This document shows positions 13,480 to 25,848 of a DNA stretch of 64,000 nucleotides, one piece after another; positions within the stretch are counted from its first letter, which is position 1, and each line of letters starts with the position of its first letter. The position numbers and the translations under genes were made by a program. The notes under the pieces are model-generated. The model was given only the letters and a program-made list of their open reading frames with translations, was not told the origin of the DNA and searched no databases. The stretch comes from Certhia americana. Taxonomy: Eukaryota; Chordata; Aves; Passeriformes; Certhiidae. The stretch is taken from contig CM031857.1 of the NCBI GenBank assembly GCA_018697195.1, positions 61,722,583 to 61,786,582 on the forward strand. Reading direction: 5' to 3'.

Positions 13480-14725
13480 ATTGGGCAGCTATGACAATGC
13501 ACGTCAACACACCGCTAGTCAAGGAAGGACTGGCCTGTGGCCTCTTGCAAGAGCTCAACCTACACAAATTTGTGTCTCTGAAATCCACCCCAGGGTTTAA
13601 GAGAAGTATCTGATACTGTTTCAAGGTCACCGCCTATAATATCTGAAACATCCTGAAGATCAGGGGACATCCTTATGACTGAAAAAGAAAAAATGCCATC
13701 TACAATAAGGTCACAAGACCTAGGAAACTACAGGCCCAGTAGTTTCACTTAATTTGCTGGAAAAACATAATATTGTAAGAAGTCTTCCTAAAAAGTATTC
13801 CAAATCAAATTATTCAGGTGATAGGGAAAAGTGTTTTACTAAAGGCAAATTATGCTTAATTAACCTGATTTGTCAGGGGAGAATGGATGTGGTTTGCCTG
13901 GACTTCAGCAAAGTGTTAAACACTGCTACCCACAGCCTTGTCCTGGACAAATTGGCAAGATACAGATTGGATGGCTGGATGGTGATATGGGTGATAGATT
14001 GATGGAGTACAAGGTTCTGCACCTGGGATGTCATAACCAAAGAGCCCAGGCTGGATCTGTGTGTTCGAGGAGCAGCCTTGCTGAGAGGGACCTGGGGGTC
14101 CTGCTGAACCAGGTGAACACGAGTCACCAAGTGTGATGCTGCAGCAATAAAGGCACATCAGACCATGGGCTATGTCTGCAAGGATATTACTGGCAGAGAG
14201 ACAGGCAACACTTGTCAGGCCAAACCTAGTGTGTCCAGTTCTGCTCTCCCCAATTCAAGAAAGATGGAGACAGATTTCAGAAGGTCAAAGGAGGACCAAG
14301 AAGATTAGCAAAAGGCTGGAGAACACTCTGGTGAAGAAAGACTGAATGAACTACATAATTTCATCTCATAGAAGAGAAATTTCAAGGGGAATAAGTACTT
14401 GAAGCTTTTCTACAAAGAGGATGGAGGCTCTCTTTTCACAAGAAGATGCATAGAGAGGACAATGCATGCTGGGTATAAGTTGCACTTGGAGAGATTTCAG
14501 CTTGATAAAAGAAATAAATTACTTTTAGTAAGAAGACAGTCATTTGCTTGGACAGCCTTCCAAGGGATGTGGCAGAGTCCCCATCACTGCAGGTTTTCAA
14601 AATGCAACTAGACAGGGAGCAAGGTGACCTCATGTTGGTACCTTTTCCAGCAAAGTATTGGACCGAGGGTCTCTTGAGGTCCCTTCCAACCGGAGCTGCT
14701 CCATGATTCTGTAATTCAATGAAAT
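13480..14725 (+). mobile_element. CR1 LINE, reverse transcriptase to 3' end, internally deleted
   Basis: Starting near the region before RT motif A, the sequence reads through GGAAACTACAGGCCCAGTAG, the conserved lead-in to the RT fingers. At 13870-13990 the frame reads DVVCLDFSKVLNTATHSLVL, the motif A region with its catalytic Asp and the usual FSK. After RLDGW the element jumps to KVLHLGCHNQ, so the block with the second catalytic motif (normally FADD) is missing. The rest follows CR1: GCTGAGAGGGACCTGGGGGT, a gap-ridden core, then GGTCCCTTCCAACC and the tail CCATGATTCTGTAATTC. Stops and frameshifts make it inactive. Confidence 0.88.
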
Positions 14726-17700
14726 AGAAAGCACAGAAACACAGACTTTTCTAGAAGACAAATTATTTCACCTAAGAGCTTATTTCTTACGATTAATCAC
14801 ACTGAATACACCTAGAGCCACTTCTCAGATTTGGGGGTTTTGTTGTGGGTGTTTGTTTGGTTTTTCTGTCTTTTAATTCCAGGAGGTATCTATTCTTGCA
14901 GAATTAAAATCCTTTACAATTTTTATTTAGTGGCTAAATAGGACAATCCTAAAGTAACTCTGAAGCTGACTGTCTTTACTTTTGAGAGGCTGGACTGGCT
15001 ATCAAGGTTTCATTAATATATGCTCTCTGGAAACCCACACCAAGGCATCTAGTGTCATTGAAAGGCCTTAGCCCCTCCAGGCTGCTGCTTTAAGGAGTAT
15101 CACACTACTACACGTCCCATGTCTCCATGCCACTCTTGTGCATGTGTCTGAAGCCTTAGGGTTCCCCAGGTAAACATGCTTTTGTGTGGGCAGATGGAGT
15201 CAGCCTGTGTTCTCCTGCAGGCAGAAACCATAGGCATCCGTGTTTGCTCAATTCTCAGTCTGAATATCATCCATATGAATCTATGCCCCAACTAGCCTCA
15301 GGTTTATTATGTCATTTAATTATGTATGTATTTTTCCTTTCTCTAGGCCTTTGACTGGTAAAATTTCCATAACCTGGTTTCAATTTTACATGAATAAAAA
15401 TAAGCATGCAAATTTAATATACAGTACATGTTGTAAGAGTAGTACCTGAAGACCATCATTACTAAGGAATATTTATTAATTACTTCCATTCTTATCTTTA
15501 GGCTTAAAAAACAATAACTATGCTATGGTGATAGTAATGGCTGATATAATTGCATGAAAAAGATAGTATAATATTGAATAGAATTAGAAAGAGGCTTAAT
15601 TTTCTTTAAAAAACAGCTTTAAGAGACCTGTTTTCTTCTGGGTTTACTTTATTTAATATTTTCTTTTTTTTTTTTCATATTTTCATTATGAAACAAGGGA
15701 AAAATCTGAGCTGGTGTATTGAACAGGTGCTGTGAAAAATGAAATCAAAATATATAATGCTATTTAATAAATATGAAACACTGCTACTTTGAGATTTTCC
15801 AGATGTTCCTGATACATTTAATTTAACAAATTATGTTATACTGATTGCCTGTGGTATTAAGCTTTGGAGAATCACAGTATTTGCTGTAGTCCAGTCCCTT
15901 AGGCAAATGTTTAAAGGAAAATCAAAGGAGAAAAAAAATATTATATCCAATATGACATATGGAACAATAATTAAAAAAAAAAAAAAATCTGTAGTAAGAT
16001 ATCAAGGAGTGGAAGGAAAGAAGATGATAGAATAAAAAAGTTTCAAGAATGTCTTTGGTGACAGCACAAAAGGTGTATTGCATAAAAACTATCTAATGGG
16101 AGCTGTACATCTGTGCATCAGTGCAGCCGTGCACATGCACATGCTTGCTGGGGCAAGAATAATACCTCATAGATCTGATTTGCATCTTTTTTATCATTTT
16201 GAATATAATTTAAAGATTACTGGCACAATACATACATTATTGCCTTAATCCTTTTGTCCTTTGTTTTAATGCAATATTGCTAATGTCTGAATGCTAATAT
16301 GCCTGAAATTACAATATGTAATTTTATGGAATGCAACTTGCAATAGTACTGTTATTTACTGACACTATAACTAAATACACACTAAATACTGTATCAATGT
16401 ACTTGAAAAAGGCACAACTCTTCTTTTTTTTTTTTTTTTTTAAATATTTATGCAATGAATTTCAAGCTTTATAGGGAACAAAACTATTGATTAATGAATG
16501 CATATAGTAATAAGGGCTTTCACAACAGACCTAGATCAAACCACTTTCATGAAAGTTTTATCAAGGCAACTGCTAACAAGCAACCAGATACAAGTCTCAT
16601 TCAAAATCTATTGAAATTTGTGTTAAACCAGTGTTAATAAAGTTCATTCTCTCTATCTAATCAGGTATTGAACAAACATTCTCCCCTTTTGTAACAATAG
16701 AAACAGCTAGGAACTATGACAAACTGCGCTGTGCAAATACAGCTTATCTTCAGAACTATTCCTTTGAAATATCTTCATACATCTATTAGCTCTACCTACA
16801 CAACTTTTTGTCTTATTATTCTTCATATTCAGTTTAATACCAATTTAAACCACACTTTGAAATGTTCGGTGACATTTACATTATTGCTCTTGGTTTCTTG
16901 AAATAGAAAGTTACCATTCAATAGGATTCATAGAGCAATGATCCAGAATCAAATATTCACATTAAAGTTTAAAGGAGTTAAGAGCAAATTATATGTTCTT
17001 TTTGGTATTTTATTTTAAAGGAAAATCTTCAGCTGATCAGAAATAACATAAAATGCAATTTGCCAATAATGTTTCACATATATATATTCAGCACTGAAGA
17101 AATAAATAAGAAGAGAAGAATTTTAAAAACACAGACACCTTTATAAAACTAATGTATTTTCTCTTACATTGATGACACTTTAGAAGCGTTTTTTGTTTAA
17201 TGTTTTTGTCGCGTAAATAGATTTAATAAATACCTTCAAAAATTCTGCATCAGCTTACATATCAGTAAAATTCAAAAATGTTATTTAAACATATAATTAG
17301 GTATATTTTTAATGTATTAGCATCGTACTGTTGCTAAAATTTGTAATGTTTCTCCAAAAATAAAGTGCTCAAATCAGTATAAAGGCAATTAGTGAAAGAT
17401 TAACAAGTGACAGCATGACTATTTATTTATTTATTTATTTATTCTGAATAACTCAAAATTCAGGTCAGAAACAGCTGAACACAAGCTTATGGTGATATGG
17501 AAAATCAAGTCAGGTCTGAATGCAATTAGTAATTCAATTGAATGCATTGGATTGACTTTTTTCATTTCAACTACCCTCTTATTCCTGATGGAAAGTTCTT
17601 TTCTTGACACAGATGAATTTTCCTTCAAATATCTTTGAAATATAGGACTATTATGTCAATCCAAAGTAATAAAGAATGACAGAAGATGCTAGGAAAACAT

Positions 17701-18679
17701 TTAGCACAAAGCCAGCTATGGAAATGTATGTGAAAATGTACAGATGAATGATTTATGTTTTAATTGGGAGAGGAAAAAAAGGAACATCTAGGAAAATCTT
17801 AAATATTCATCATTTCATGTAATATTTCTAATATCAGCTGGCAAGAGTGATATTGATTTCTGCCACTAAAACCACAACTACAACTGCAAATCACTGTATA
17901 ACTAATAAGACATATTTTGGTGTACATTTTGAAAACCTTGCAGAGTAAAATAAAAATTTGTAATAAAAAATGAAAGCAGTAAACTGAATTTGTTTCCTCA
18001 AATACATCACTGTATGCATCTTTTAATAATACACAAGGGAAATCTCCAGAGGGTAGGTGATGAAAGTTTGTCTTGATTAGTTTCTTTTAATGCATATGTA
18101 ACAGCTTCAGAAAACCAATAAAGGTTAAATACATGTATATTGCTAGAACCTTGAAGAACTTCAGCCAGATGTTTTTCAGCATTTCTTCATGAAGAGGCAG
18201 GGAGAAAATATTTAATTTGCAAATTTTCGTGTTGCCCCTTGAAATTTGAAAGAAAACAATAAATATGTCTATTTTGACTCCTATTCAAACAAGTAAACAC
18301 CAATTATTTTCTGAATATATAGGAGGTAGTTTTGAAAATGCAGGATTACACTGTACATTCATATTTCTCCTATCACAGACAATTAATTGTAATGCTTATA
18401 AACAGATCTGAGGAAAGAAAGTGCTCTGGAATACACTTACTCTTTATTTAAACAGTTAAAACTGTAAAACCTAAAGAAAAAAAACCTGTTCATCAATAAC
18501 ACTTTCAAAATACTTCTATTACTTGGATGATTTTTTCTGAAATCCTGCCTTCCTGCAGAATTTTTTTTTTAACTTCTGTGTTTTTTTATCTTATCTTTTA
18601 ACTTCAGCTTTTACTTCTAAATTCAAGAAAACTTGTTTGACACTAACAATGAAGATGAAGCAGCAATGTTAATTAGATA
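14726..18679. other. AT-rich sequence, no gene seen
   Basis: A more GC-rich patch lies at about 15040-15300. It may be an old repeat, but I cannot classify it. There is a T run at 16421-16440. The rest is unique AT-rich DNA. Confidence 0.55.
17421..17443. repeat. (ATTT)n microsatellite
   Basis: About six perfect copies of a four-base unit. Confidence 0.9.
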
Positions 18680-19170
18680 TGATCAGTTCATCAAGTAAAA
18701 GGCATTCCAAAGCAGTGCAAGCACTCCTCTGAAGGGACTGTGACCCACACATAAGACATTGCTTGGTCTCCTTATGAAGAACCAATCCTGGAGTACAGGA
18801 AAAATATGAAAAGGAGGAAGATGAAAAAAGAAACGACTGTGTCCTGACCCCAACCCACTGTGCTGCAGAGACTGAGAAAGTTGTTTGAAGTGAAGCAGAA
18901 CCTGGGAATGATGCTAAGCCTGGAAAAGTGGCAAAAAATGGTGTTTTATATGGTGTCTTCTTTGTTGCCCAATACTCAAATCACTAATTATTTACAGTAA
19001 TTAACAATAAATTAAGCGATTTTTTCTCTTTTGCCCATAACACCAATTGTTAAGTGTTCTCTTTGCTTTTTTCTCCAGCCACATGGTTTTGAATCTAATT
19101 TTCTGACAGTTTCCTGTGGAGGAGGGCAAGTGGGCGAGTGGCTGGATGGAATACTTCAGTGTAAATTCGA
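18680..19170 (+). mobile_element. ERVL-type LTR, 3' half, strongly decayed
   Basis: The series of blocks follows the avian ERVL LTR consensus as I remember it: CCCACTGTGCTGCAGAGACT, GAAGCAGAACCTGGGAA, then AACAATAAATTAA containing the polyadenylation signal at 19006-19011, TTTTGCCCATAACACCAATT, and after a pyrimidine tract CTGTGGAGGAGGGCAAGTG. It is the same family as 9877-10300, in the opposite orientation. The 3' terminal repeat sequence has decayed beyond recognition, so the end is approximate. An open frame across 19031-19255 lies in the U5 part and is probably accidental. Confidence 0.62.
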
Positions 19171-20191
19171 GCCTGCAATGAGGGAGACTGAGCTGATGAG
19201 GGAAGTAAGGGAAAGTGAAAATCAGTCCCCCAGAAACCCACATAAACATCATTAGGAAAAAGACTAAAAGTCAAAACAAATGTAAATCAGGAGTTCTTTA
19301 TGTAAAAGAAGCAAGAAGGATGAGGCTTATAAAAGTTAATACAACCATTATTTTGATACGGAGCTAAAAAAAAACCCAAAAAACACAAAACTAAAAAAGA
19401 CACTGAGATACAGAAAAAAACAGGGCAGGGTGGGCTCAGTCTCTGAATCTTTTCTTTTAGTGGGATTCTTCATGTTTTCCATATCAATGACCTTTTATAA
19501 ACCATTAAGTTATGCTTGTATTTTATGGAAGACAAAGATGAGGAGCACACTCCAGCCTGGTAAACATCACTTCATTATTACTGGTAGGAGGCCAGAGACA
19601 GTACACTGACTGACACCACAAGGTTTCAGGATTTGCCTGAGCTTGTACTGGACTGAGCTGGTTCCAGCCTGTACTCATGTACTGTATGTGGTAGGATGGT
19701 ATAGATATGGTTGTATATTTTCTGTATTACATTCTCTCTCTGGTTAATAACAGATGCACTCATCAATAGCCTCAGGCTGATTCTGAAGGAGAGTACATTG
19801 TGCCTTTAGATGGAACCCATGGGAAGGAAGATTATAATTTCAGGAATCTTTTAAAAAGAAAAGCAAACTGGCTACAAGATTAGGGAAGAAGACTCTACTA
19901 CTGTGGACATAAAACTCCTCACAGTAAGGAAATGTGCTGCTGAATCAGAAATTCCTGCATCTACCCCAGCTGCTGAGAAAGACCAAAAGCACTCACTTTA
20001 GGAACAGGAGGGACTACGGGAGAATAAATGTACTACTCAAGAAAAGAGGGGGATACTGGGGAAGTTCTGACAGAAATTTTTGTCTTTTTTTAAGAGGCTT
20101 TTTCAATACTAATCAAAAAAATCTAGACAATTAGATAATTAGAGAATTCTAGAGCATTAAAACATCAATTTGACTATCCACTTAAAAAAAA
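19171..20191. other. unclassified sequence before gap
   Basis: No gene was recognised. 19540-19870 has more balanced base composition and could be an old repeat. Confidence 0.5.
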
Positions 20192-20291
20192 NNNNNNNNN
20201 NNNNNNNNNNNNNNNNNNNNNNNNNNNNNNNNNNNNNNNNNNNNNNNNNNNNNNNNNNNNNNNNNNNNNNNNNNNNNNNNNNNNNNNNNNN
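20192..20291. other. assembly gap, 100 N
   Basis: Exactly 100 N follow an A run. The round number suggests a gap of unknown size. Confidence 0.98.
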
Positions 20292-20976
20292 ACTTTTTTC
20301 TTCCAAGGGAAAAATTATCTGTTCCATGTTGTTGTTATGACTAGCTCACATAGTAAACACAGAAAAAACAACCAGAAGTGTTGTTTTTTAATTAATTTTT
20401 TAAATATAAAATTGATCAATATTAATCCTATTCATTAGATGCACTTATTTACAGCTTTACTTTATGAATTAAACTGCATTGGAGTTACATACAAATAGTT
20501 GGTTAGTAACTTGGTTTTGTCAATAATTGAATGTTTGGAGCTGTCCATGGGAAATTATTCCTGATTATTGAAAGAAGACTTTATTGAATTTTACTCTCCC
20601 AGTGGATTTCTGAGCCTGTGGAATTTCTCTTTCATGAAAAAATTAAAATTATTTGGAAATCTCAAAATCTGTTTTTATTTCTTAAAGACTAGGATTTTTG
20701 AGTTTTACATACACGGTCTGTGAAAAAAAAAAAAAATCATCCTTCTGGAAAGAATCAGTTCCTTGAGATGAAACTAAAGTTTTAGTTCAGATTTTGAGAC
20801 TGAATTTTCTGAAGTTGTCATAGCCATTTGTATTATATCATTATGAATGATCTCTTATATATGTATGAAGTGTATAAGTCAAGATGCAAAATTTTTTCAA
20901 GTGCAATAATAACAAAACCTTTTCTGCCTTTTCTTATCATATCATTTGGTTTGGTTTGGTTTGATTTGTTGGGTTT

Positions 20977-21007
<31 letters not shown>

Positions 21008-23421
21008 ATTCTGGCTTATTTCTGAAATATTTGGATAGGGGATTTAAATCACATAATATGCTATAGGCTTAATTAAGTTATCTGCGAGTCAGGTTGTTTA
21101 ATGTTTTCCTATCCGAAAGTAACTGAGCTAACTCTCAAAATTATAAAGAACTGTTGAACAAAAAACAGATGACCTAGTTATGATTTGAAAGGTTTGAAAG
21201 AGGATAGAGGATGAAGTTTACCACATGAATTGAGCCGCAGTAGAAATCATTAAGAACATTACAAGGGTACTTTAAAAAAAATATATATTTTTGAAGGAAG
21301 TAGCTTTTCTATCAAGTTCTGGTTTAAACACTAATATTTAAAAACTTTATTATTAATAAGGTCTTCACTGAGAAGAAAAGGAAAAAATGTTTCAGAGATT
21401 ATTTGTCTAAGTTCAAGATTTTCCTGCACACTCATGAATTCAGTGGGATTTTCAACATGTGGAGGCATTCTTATTCTGTTTCTGTAGCATCAGTGACTAT
21501 ATATTTTTTCTCTGTTCTTTTCCCATGTATTTTACTTACATTATATCACTTAGCATCTCCAGTGCCTGGTACATACTACATTAGTCAGTTTATGACTACA
21601 GTTAGAAGACTGTACTGATATATGATCTGTAGCTGATATTTCAAGTTTGGGTAATTTTAATTTTTCATAATTTTAAGTTATAGTTTATGACATCCAAGAC
21701 TCCATTTTAAGTGCTGTTGTTTTAAATATTTTCCATAGAGTATTCTTGCCTCATTCCATTTCCTTCTTTCTCCTTCAGTGACAATGTCACAAGCTTTCCC
21801 CTTCAAATTTAATCTCTTTTGTCTTTTAGGCAAAGATAAAACAATCTTTATTGGCAATCAATTACTAATCACAGAATAAAATCTAAAGGGTTGACTTTAC
21901 AATAAGAACATTGCCAGCTTTTATTGCTTGTGTCTAAAGCAAACCTCTGGAAACAAGGAATAAAAGGCACTTTCTGTTACAAGTCCAAAAGAGCAAGCAC
22001 ATAATGAATAGATCAATAGAATAATCAACAGACTCAGAAAAGGATGAAATAGAGGGTAAGTTAGTCTCATGATTAGTAAGCAGATGACAGTTCATAACAG
22101 CATCTCTAACAAAACACAGTCAGTTTTCTGTATATTTTGTGAAGGAATAAATCTGATAGCTGAATGAACATTAACTCAAAGAGTACAAAAATAACGTCTT
22201 AAGTGACTGAGGACATGGGATAAGAATATTTAAAGTTGACTAAACTCACAGATGATAGATTATAAGCATTTTTTGTATGATCGAGGAGAAGCATAGTGGA
22301 GAATATTTTATCTGATTTTATCATGATAAAAATTTTAGGCTTATTTATAGTGTGATAAAACTGGTCATTCTAGAAAACTAAGCATACTCAGCAGATCAAA
22401 TATGAAAAAGTAGCTACACAAACTCAATAGAACTCCAACTAATTTTCTGGGGAAAAAACTGCCACTTTCAAACATTTTTTTCCTTATGCACAGCTTGTGC
22501 ATTATTATAGATTGAATCCCTAAAGTATTGTGGGGTTTTTTGTTTGTTTTGTTTTGTTTGTGTTTTTTTTTTTTAAATATACATTTAATACTAAATGTAT
22601 TTATTCATACATCACACAAGTATTTTCAGAGTGATTTGGCCATTATCAGTAGGAGTTTAAACTCATGTTGAACAATACTTCCTTCATTAAAAAAAAAAAA
22701 AAAGTTTTTCCTTTGTCAGTGTTATCATAGCTCTCTAACACTCAGAGAATCTCTTTATTCTTAATCATTAAAGTGAAACAGGATTTGTTTTACATTCAGT
22801 GAAACTAATACAGCAGAAAAAATTTGATGTGATGTTTTTGTGTTAATATTTTACATGGATCATGGTAGAGTAACACCACACTGCCTCTGATTTGATGAAG
22901 CAGCTATTTTATGAAAGAGCATAATACATCAGAAAGAAATATGACTGTCAGCTGCATGGCTGCTTTCTTTCTATTCCAAGGAAAACTTTCATTTGTATTG
23001 CTTGTCCCCCAAACATAGCACTCTCCTGGCTCACATCTCTGTACATAGTGCATTAATTCCGCAGGTATTGGACTCTTTCATAAACCAGTATTCTCCCTGT
23101 TGTGTCCAGCTGTATGAATTTGCCTTCTCTCTGGCTTCTCTGCTCTGCAGTCATTTTGATTCTATTGTTTTCTCTCTGTCTTTCTGGCCTTTACACTTGC
23201 TTTCCTGAAGAGAAAGGTTGGTCAACACTGCAGGTATTTTTAGATCCATTTTTTGAAATATCAGACCCCATATTGCCAAACTGGTATTAAAATTATCTCA
23301 AGTCAACAGCATGTGGCAAAATGTGTAGCTTACTGCATACTTTTATCAGTGCCTATAGTCAGACAAATTCCCAGTGCTTGCTGTGTGCCCTAGTCAATAA
23401 CTGCAGGCAGGCAGAGTCAGA
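20292..23421. other. AT-rich unique sequence
   Basis: No gene was seen. It holds several T/G tracts, for example 22530-22575, and an A run at 22689-22703. Confidence 0.6.
20947..21007. repeat. GGTTT/TTTTG low-complexity tract
   Basis: Four or so GGTTT-type units are followed by (TTTTG)n units and a T run. This is a simple repeat, and the hydrophobic ORF over it is an artefact. Confidence 0.85.
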
Positions 23422-23426
23422 ATGTA

Positions 23427-24016
23427 TGTGCTGGTTTTGGCTGGGGAAGAGTGAATTTTCTTCACAGTGGCTGGTATGGAGGTGTTTTGGATTCATCTGA
23501 ACATAAGTTTGGTAATATAGAGATGTTTTTGCTATTGTTGAGCAGGGATTACACAGAGCCAGGGCTTTTCTGCTTTTCTTACTGCCACACCAGCAAAGGG
23601 CAGGCTGGGGGTGCATGGGATGCTGAGAAAAGACTCAGCTGGGACAGGTGACCCTAATTGACCAAAGGGATATTCCAGACCATGTGACATCATGTTCAAC
23701 ATATAAAGTGGGAAAAGAAGGAAGCAGGGGGGATGTTTGGAGTGATGGCATTTGTCTTGTCAAGTCACCACTACCTGTGAGATGCCTTCCTGGAGATGGC
23801 TGAACACCTTCCTGCCCATGGGAAGTGGTGAATTAATTCCTTGCTTTGCTTTGCTTGTGTGCTGCTTTTGCTTTTCCTATTAAAATGTCTTTGTCTCAGC
23901 CAATGAGTTTTCTGTCTTTCACCCTTCCAGTTCTTTCCCCAGTCCACTCTCACTGGTGTGGGAATGAGAAAGTGGCTGCAAGGGGCTTGGTTGCTGGCTC
24001 AGGTTAAACTATGAGA
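23427..24016 (+). mobile_element. solo LTR with perfect 5-bp target-site duplication
   Basis: It starts TGTGCTGGTTTTGGCTGGGG and ends near GGCTCAGGTTAAACTATGAGA. In the avian family I recall, the end is a TTAAACCACGACA-type sequence. The 5-bp direct repeat ATGTA flanks it exactly (23422-23426 and 24017-24021), fitting an ERVL- or ERV1-like integrase. The TATA box is ATATAAAG at 23701-23708, and a variant polyadenylation signal, ATTAAAA, is near 23880. No internal retroviral sequence is attached, so this is a recombined solo LTR. It is relatively well preserved. Confidence 0.88.
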
Positions 24017-24021
24017 ATGTA

Positions 24022-25189
24022 TTATATTTCTTCCTTTGTGTATTCATGTTGATCTTTAAACTCATGTATAACATAGGGTTTCAATAACTATGGATCTGCC
24101 AAATGTTGAGTGTTTTTCTTTTTGAACATGGCTGTCAGAAATTCACAGCTTTTGGATGGGACTGAACAGTAAGAAACATTGTTCTTCTCCATGATGTGCC
24201 ATGGTATTTGAATTCTATCAGAAAGCAAAAAAAAAATACACAATTCTGTAGAGCCTCCAAATTTAGATAGAGATTCTCAGTCAAACTGAATATAGTGTAG
24301 AATGGAGACAATTAGTTGGTAAATGTTTTAATCTGTTTTGATATCTGCAGATGTACCAAAGGAAACCAAACCAAGAACTTGAGCAAAAACTGGAAGATAT
24401 AGGACAAGCTTTCCATAACATAATAGAGAAATATTGTGAGGCATAATAATCTCTATTTCCTGACTGGAAATGTGTGAAGCTTTTGGAGAAGCCACATTTT
24501 CTGCACATGCTGATTCTCATTGGACACCGTTTGTTCTGCTGCTTTTACCGATGCAAGTGGTAACACAAAAGAACATGCAGAGCTCACCTCCAGCTGTGTC
24601 TGACCATGACCACATTCCAAAATGTTCTATGGTGATGCTTTGATCTGTGCTGTCATGGCAGCTCCTACTTCTCAACAGGTTTATTTCTGCAACACCAAAT
24701 TCATTAAAAAAGAACCTGTGAACCAATTTTAACTAAAGGAGAACTTAAACTCAAGTCACCATATGTTATTACACTAACTAAATGCCTAAGAAAAGGCAAC
24801 TACAATGTCATGAGCAAATATTTGGTTTTAAAAAGGATATACTTTTAATAAGTTTTATTGGAAACACTTTGTGACTCAGTCTTCCCATTTAAGATTTCAG
24901 TATACTGTGATTTGGCAGTTATGTACATATAAATACTAAATTCAGTACCTACCACAAGTAGATATATCTTCCTGTTGAGGCTATTAACTCATCCTTCCCT
25001 TTCCATCCACCTGTGTGCAAAAATGAGGTGCCTAATTCAGGAATTTATGTTCATTGTACAGCTGAAATTAAGTTGCAAACTAGAAAGTTAAGCAAAGTAG
25101 TTCCCTTAGTAGAATTCACAATCAAATACCTCAATTAATGTTGGCAAAATTATGGGTTTTTTTCCCCTTAGGAATCTCATAAATATTAA
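24022..25189. other. AT-rich unique sequence
   Basis: No gene or confident repeat was seen. Confidence 0.6.
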
Positions 25190-25848
25190 ATTATTCACCT
25201 GGCTGGACATGAGCCAGCAGTATGCCCAGGTGGCCAAGAAGGCTGGTGGCATCCTGACCTTTATCAGCACCAGTGTGGCCAGCAGGACCAGGGCAGTGAT
25301 TGTCCCCCTGTACTGGCACTGGTGAGACCACACCTCAAGTCCCATGCCCACTTCCGGGCCCCTCACCTCAAGAAAGACATTGAGGGGCTGGAGCATCCAG
25401 AGAAGAGCACTGGAACTGGTGAAAAGTCTAGAGAGCTGGTCCTATGAGGAGCAGCTGAGGGAGCTGGGGGTGTTTAGCTTGGAGAAGAGGAAACTCAGGG
25501 GTGAAATTATTGCTGTCTACAACTCCCTGATGAAAGGGTGCAATGAGGTGGGGATTGGCATCTTCTCCCAGGCAACCAGCAACAACATGAGAGAAGTAGG
25601 CTAAAGTGCAGCAAAGGAAGTTCAGGTTGGACATCAGGAAGAATATATTCACTGAAAGGGTAGTTAACTATTGGAATGGGCTTCCCAGGAAATGGTGGTC
25701 CCTGGAAATGTTCAAGAAACAACTGGACATAGGACTTAGTGCTGTGGTTTAATTGGCATAGTGGTGTTCATATAAAGGTTGGGCTTTATGATCTTTGAGG
25801 CCTTTTCCAACTTTAATGGTTCAATGATTCTATATTTCTATGATCTTG
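25190..25848 (+). mobile_element. CR1 LINE, 3' end fragment with tail
   Basis: This is a well-preserved CR1 3' end: CACCTGGCTGGACATGAGCC, GGTGGCCAAGAAGGCTGGTG, GTGAGACCACACCTCAAGT, AAAGACATTGAGGGGCTGGA, GGAGCTGGGGGTGTTTAGCT, and the tail TTCAATGATTCTATATTTCT. It encodes the end of ORF2 and the 3' UTR. It is the most GC-rich and probably the youngest CR1 copy in the window. The overlapping ORFs on both strands are remains or shadows of it. Confidence 0.92.

Noticed and set aside
19031..19255. 74-residue plus-strand ORF with a strong acceptor-like tract (exon candidate 19079-19204)
   Set aside because: The block matches, in order, the R/U5 part of avian ERVL LTRs with an AATAAA upstream. The pyrimidine tract is part of the LTR.
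25106..25722. Several ORFs of 70-96 residues on both strands
   Set aside because: All fall within or antisense to the CR1 3' end.
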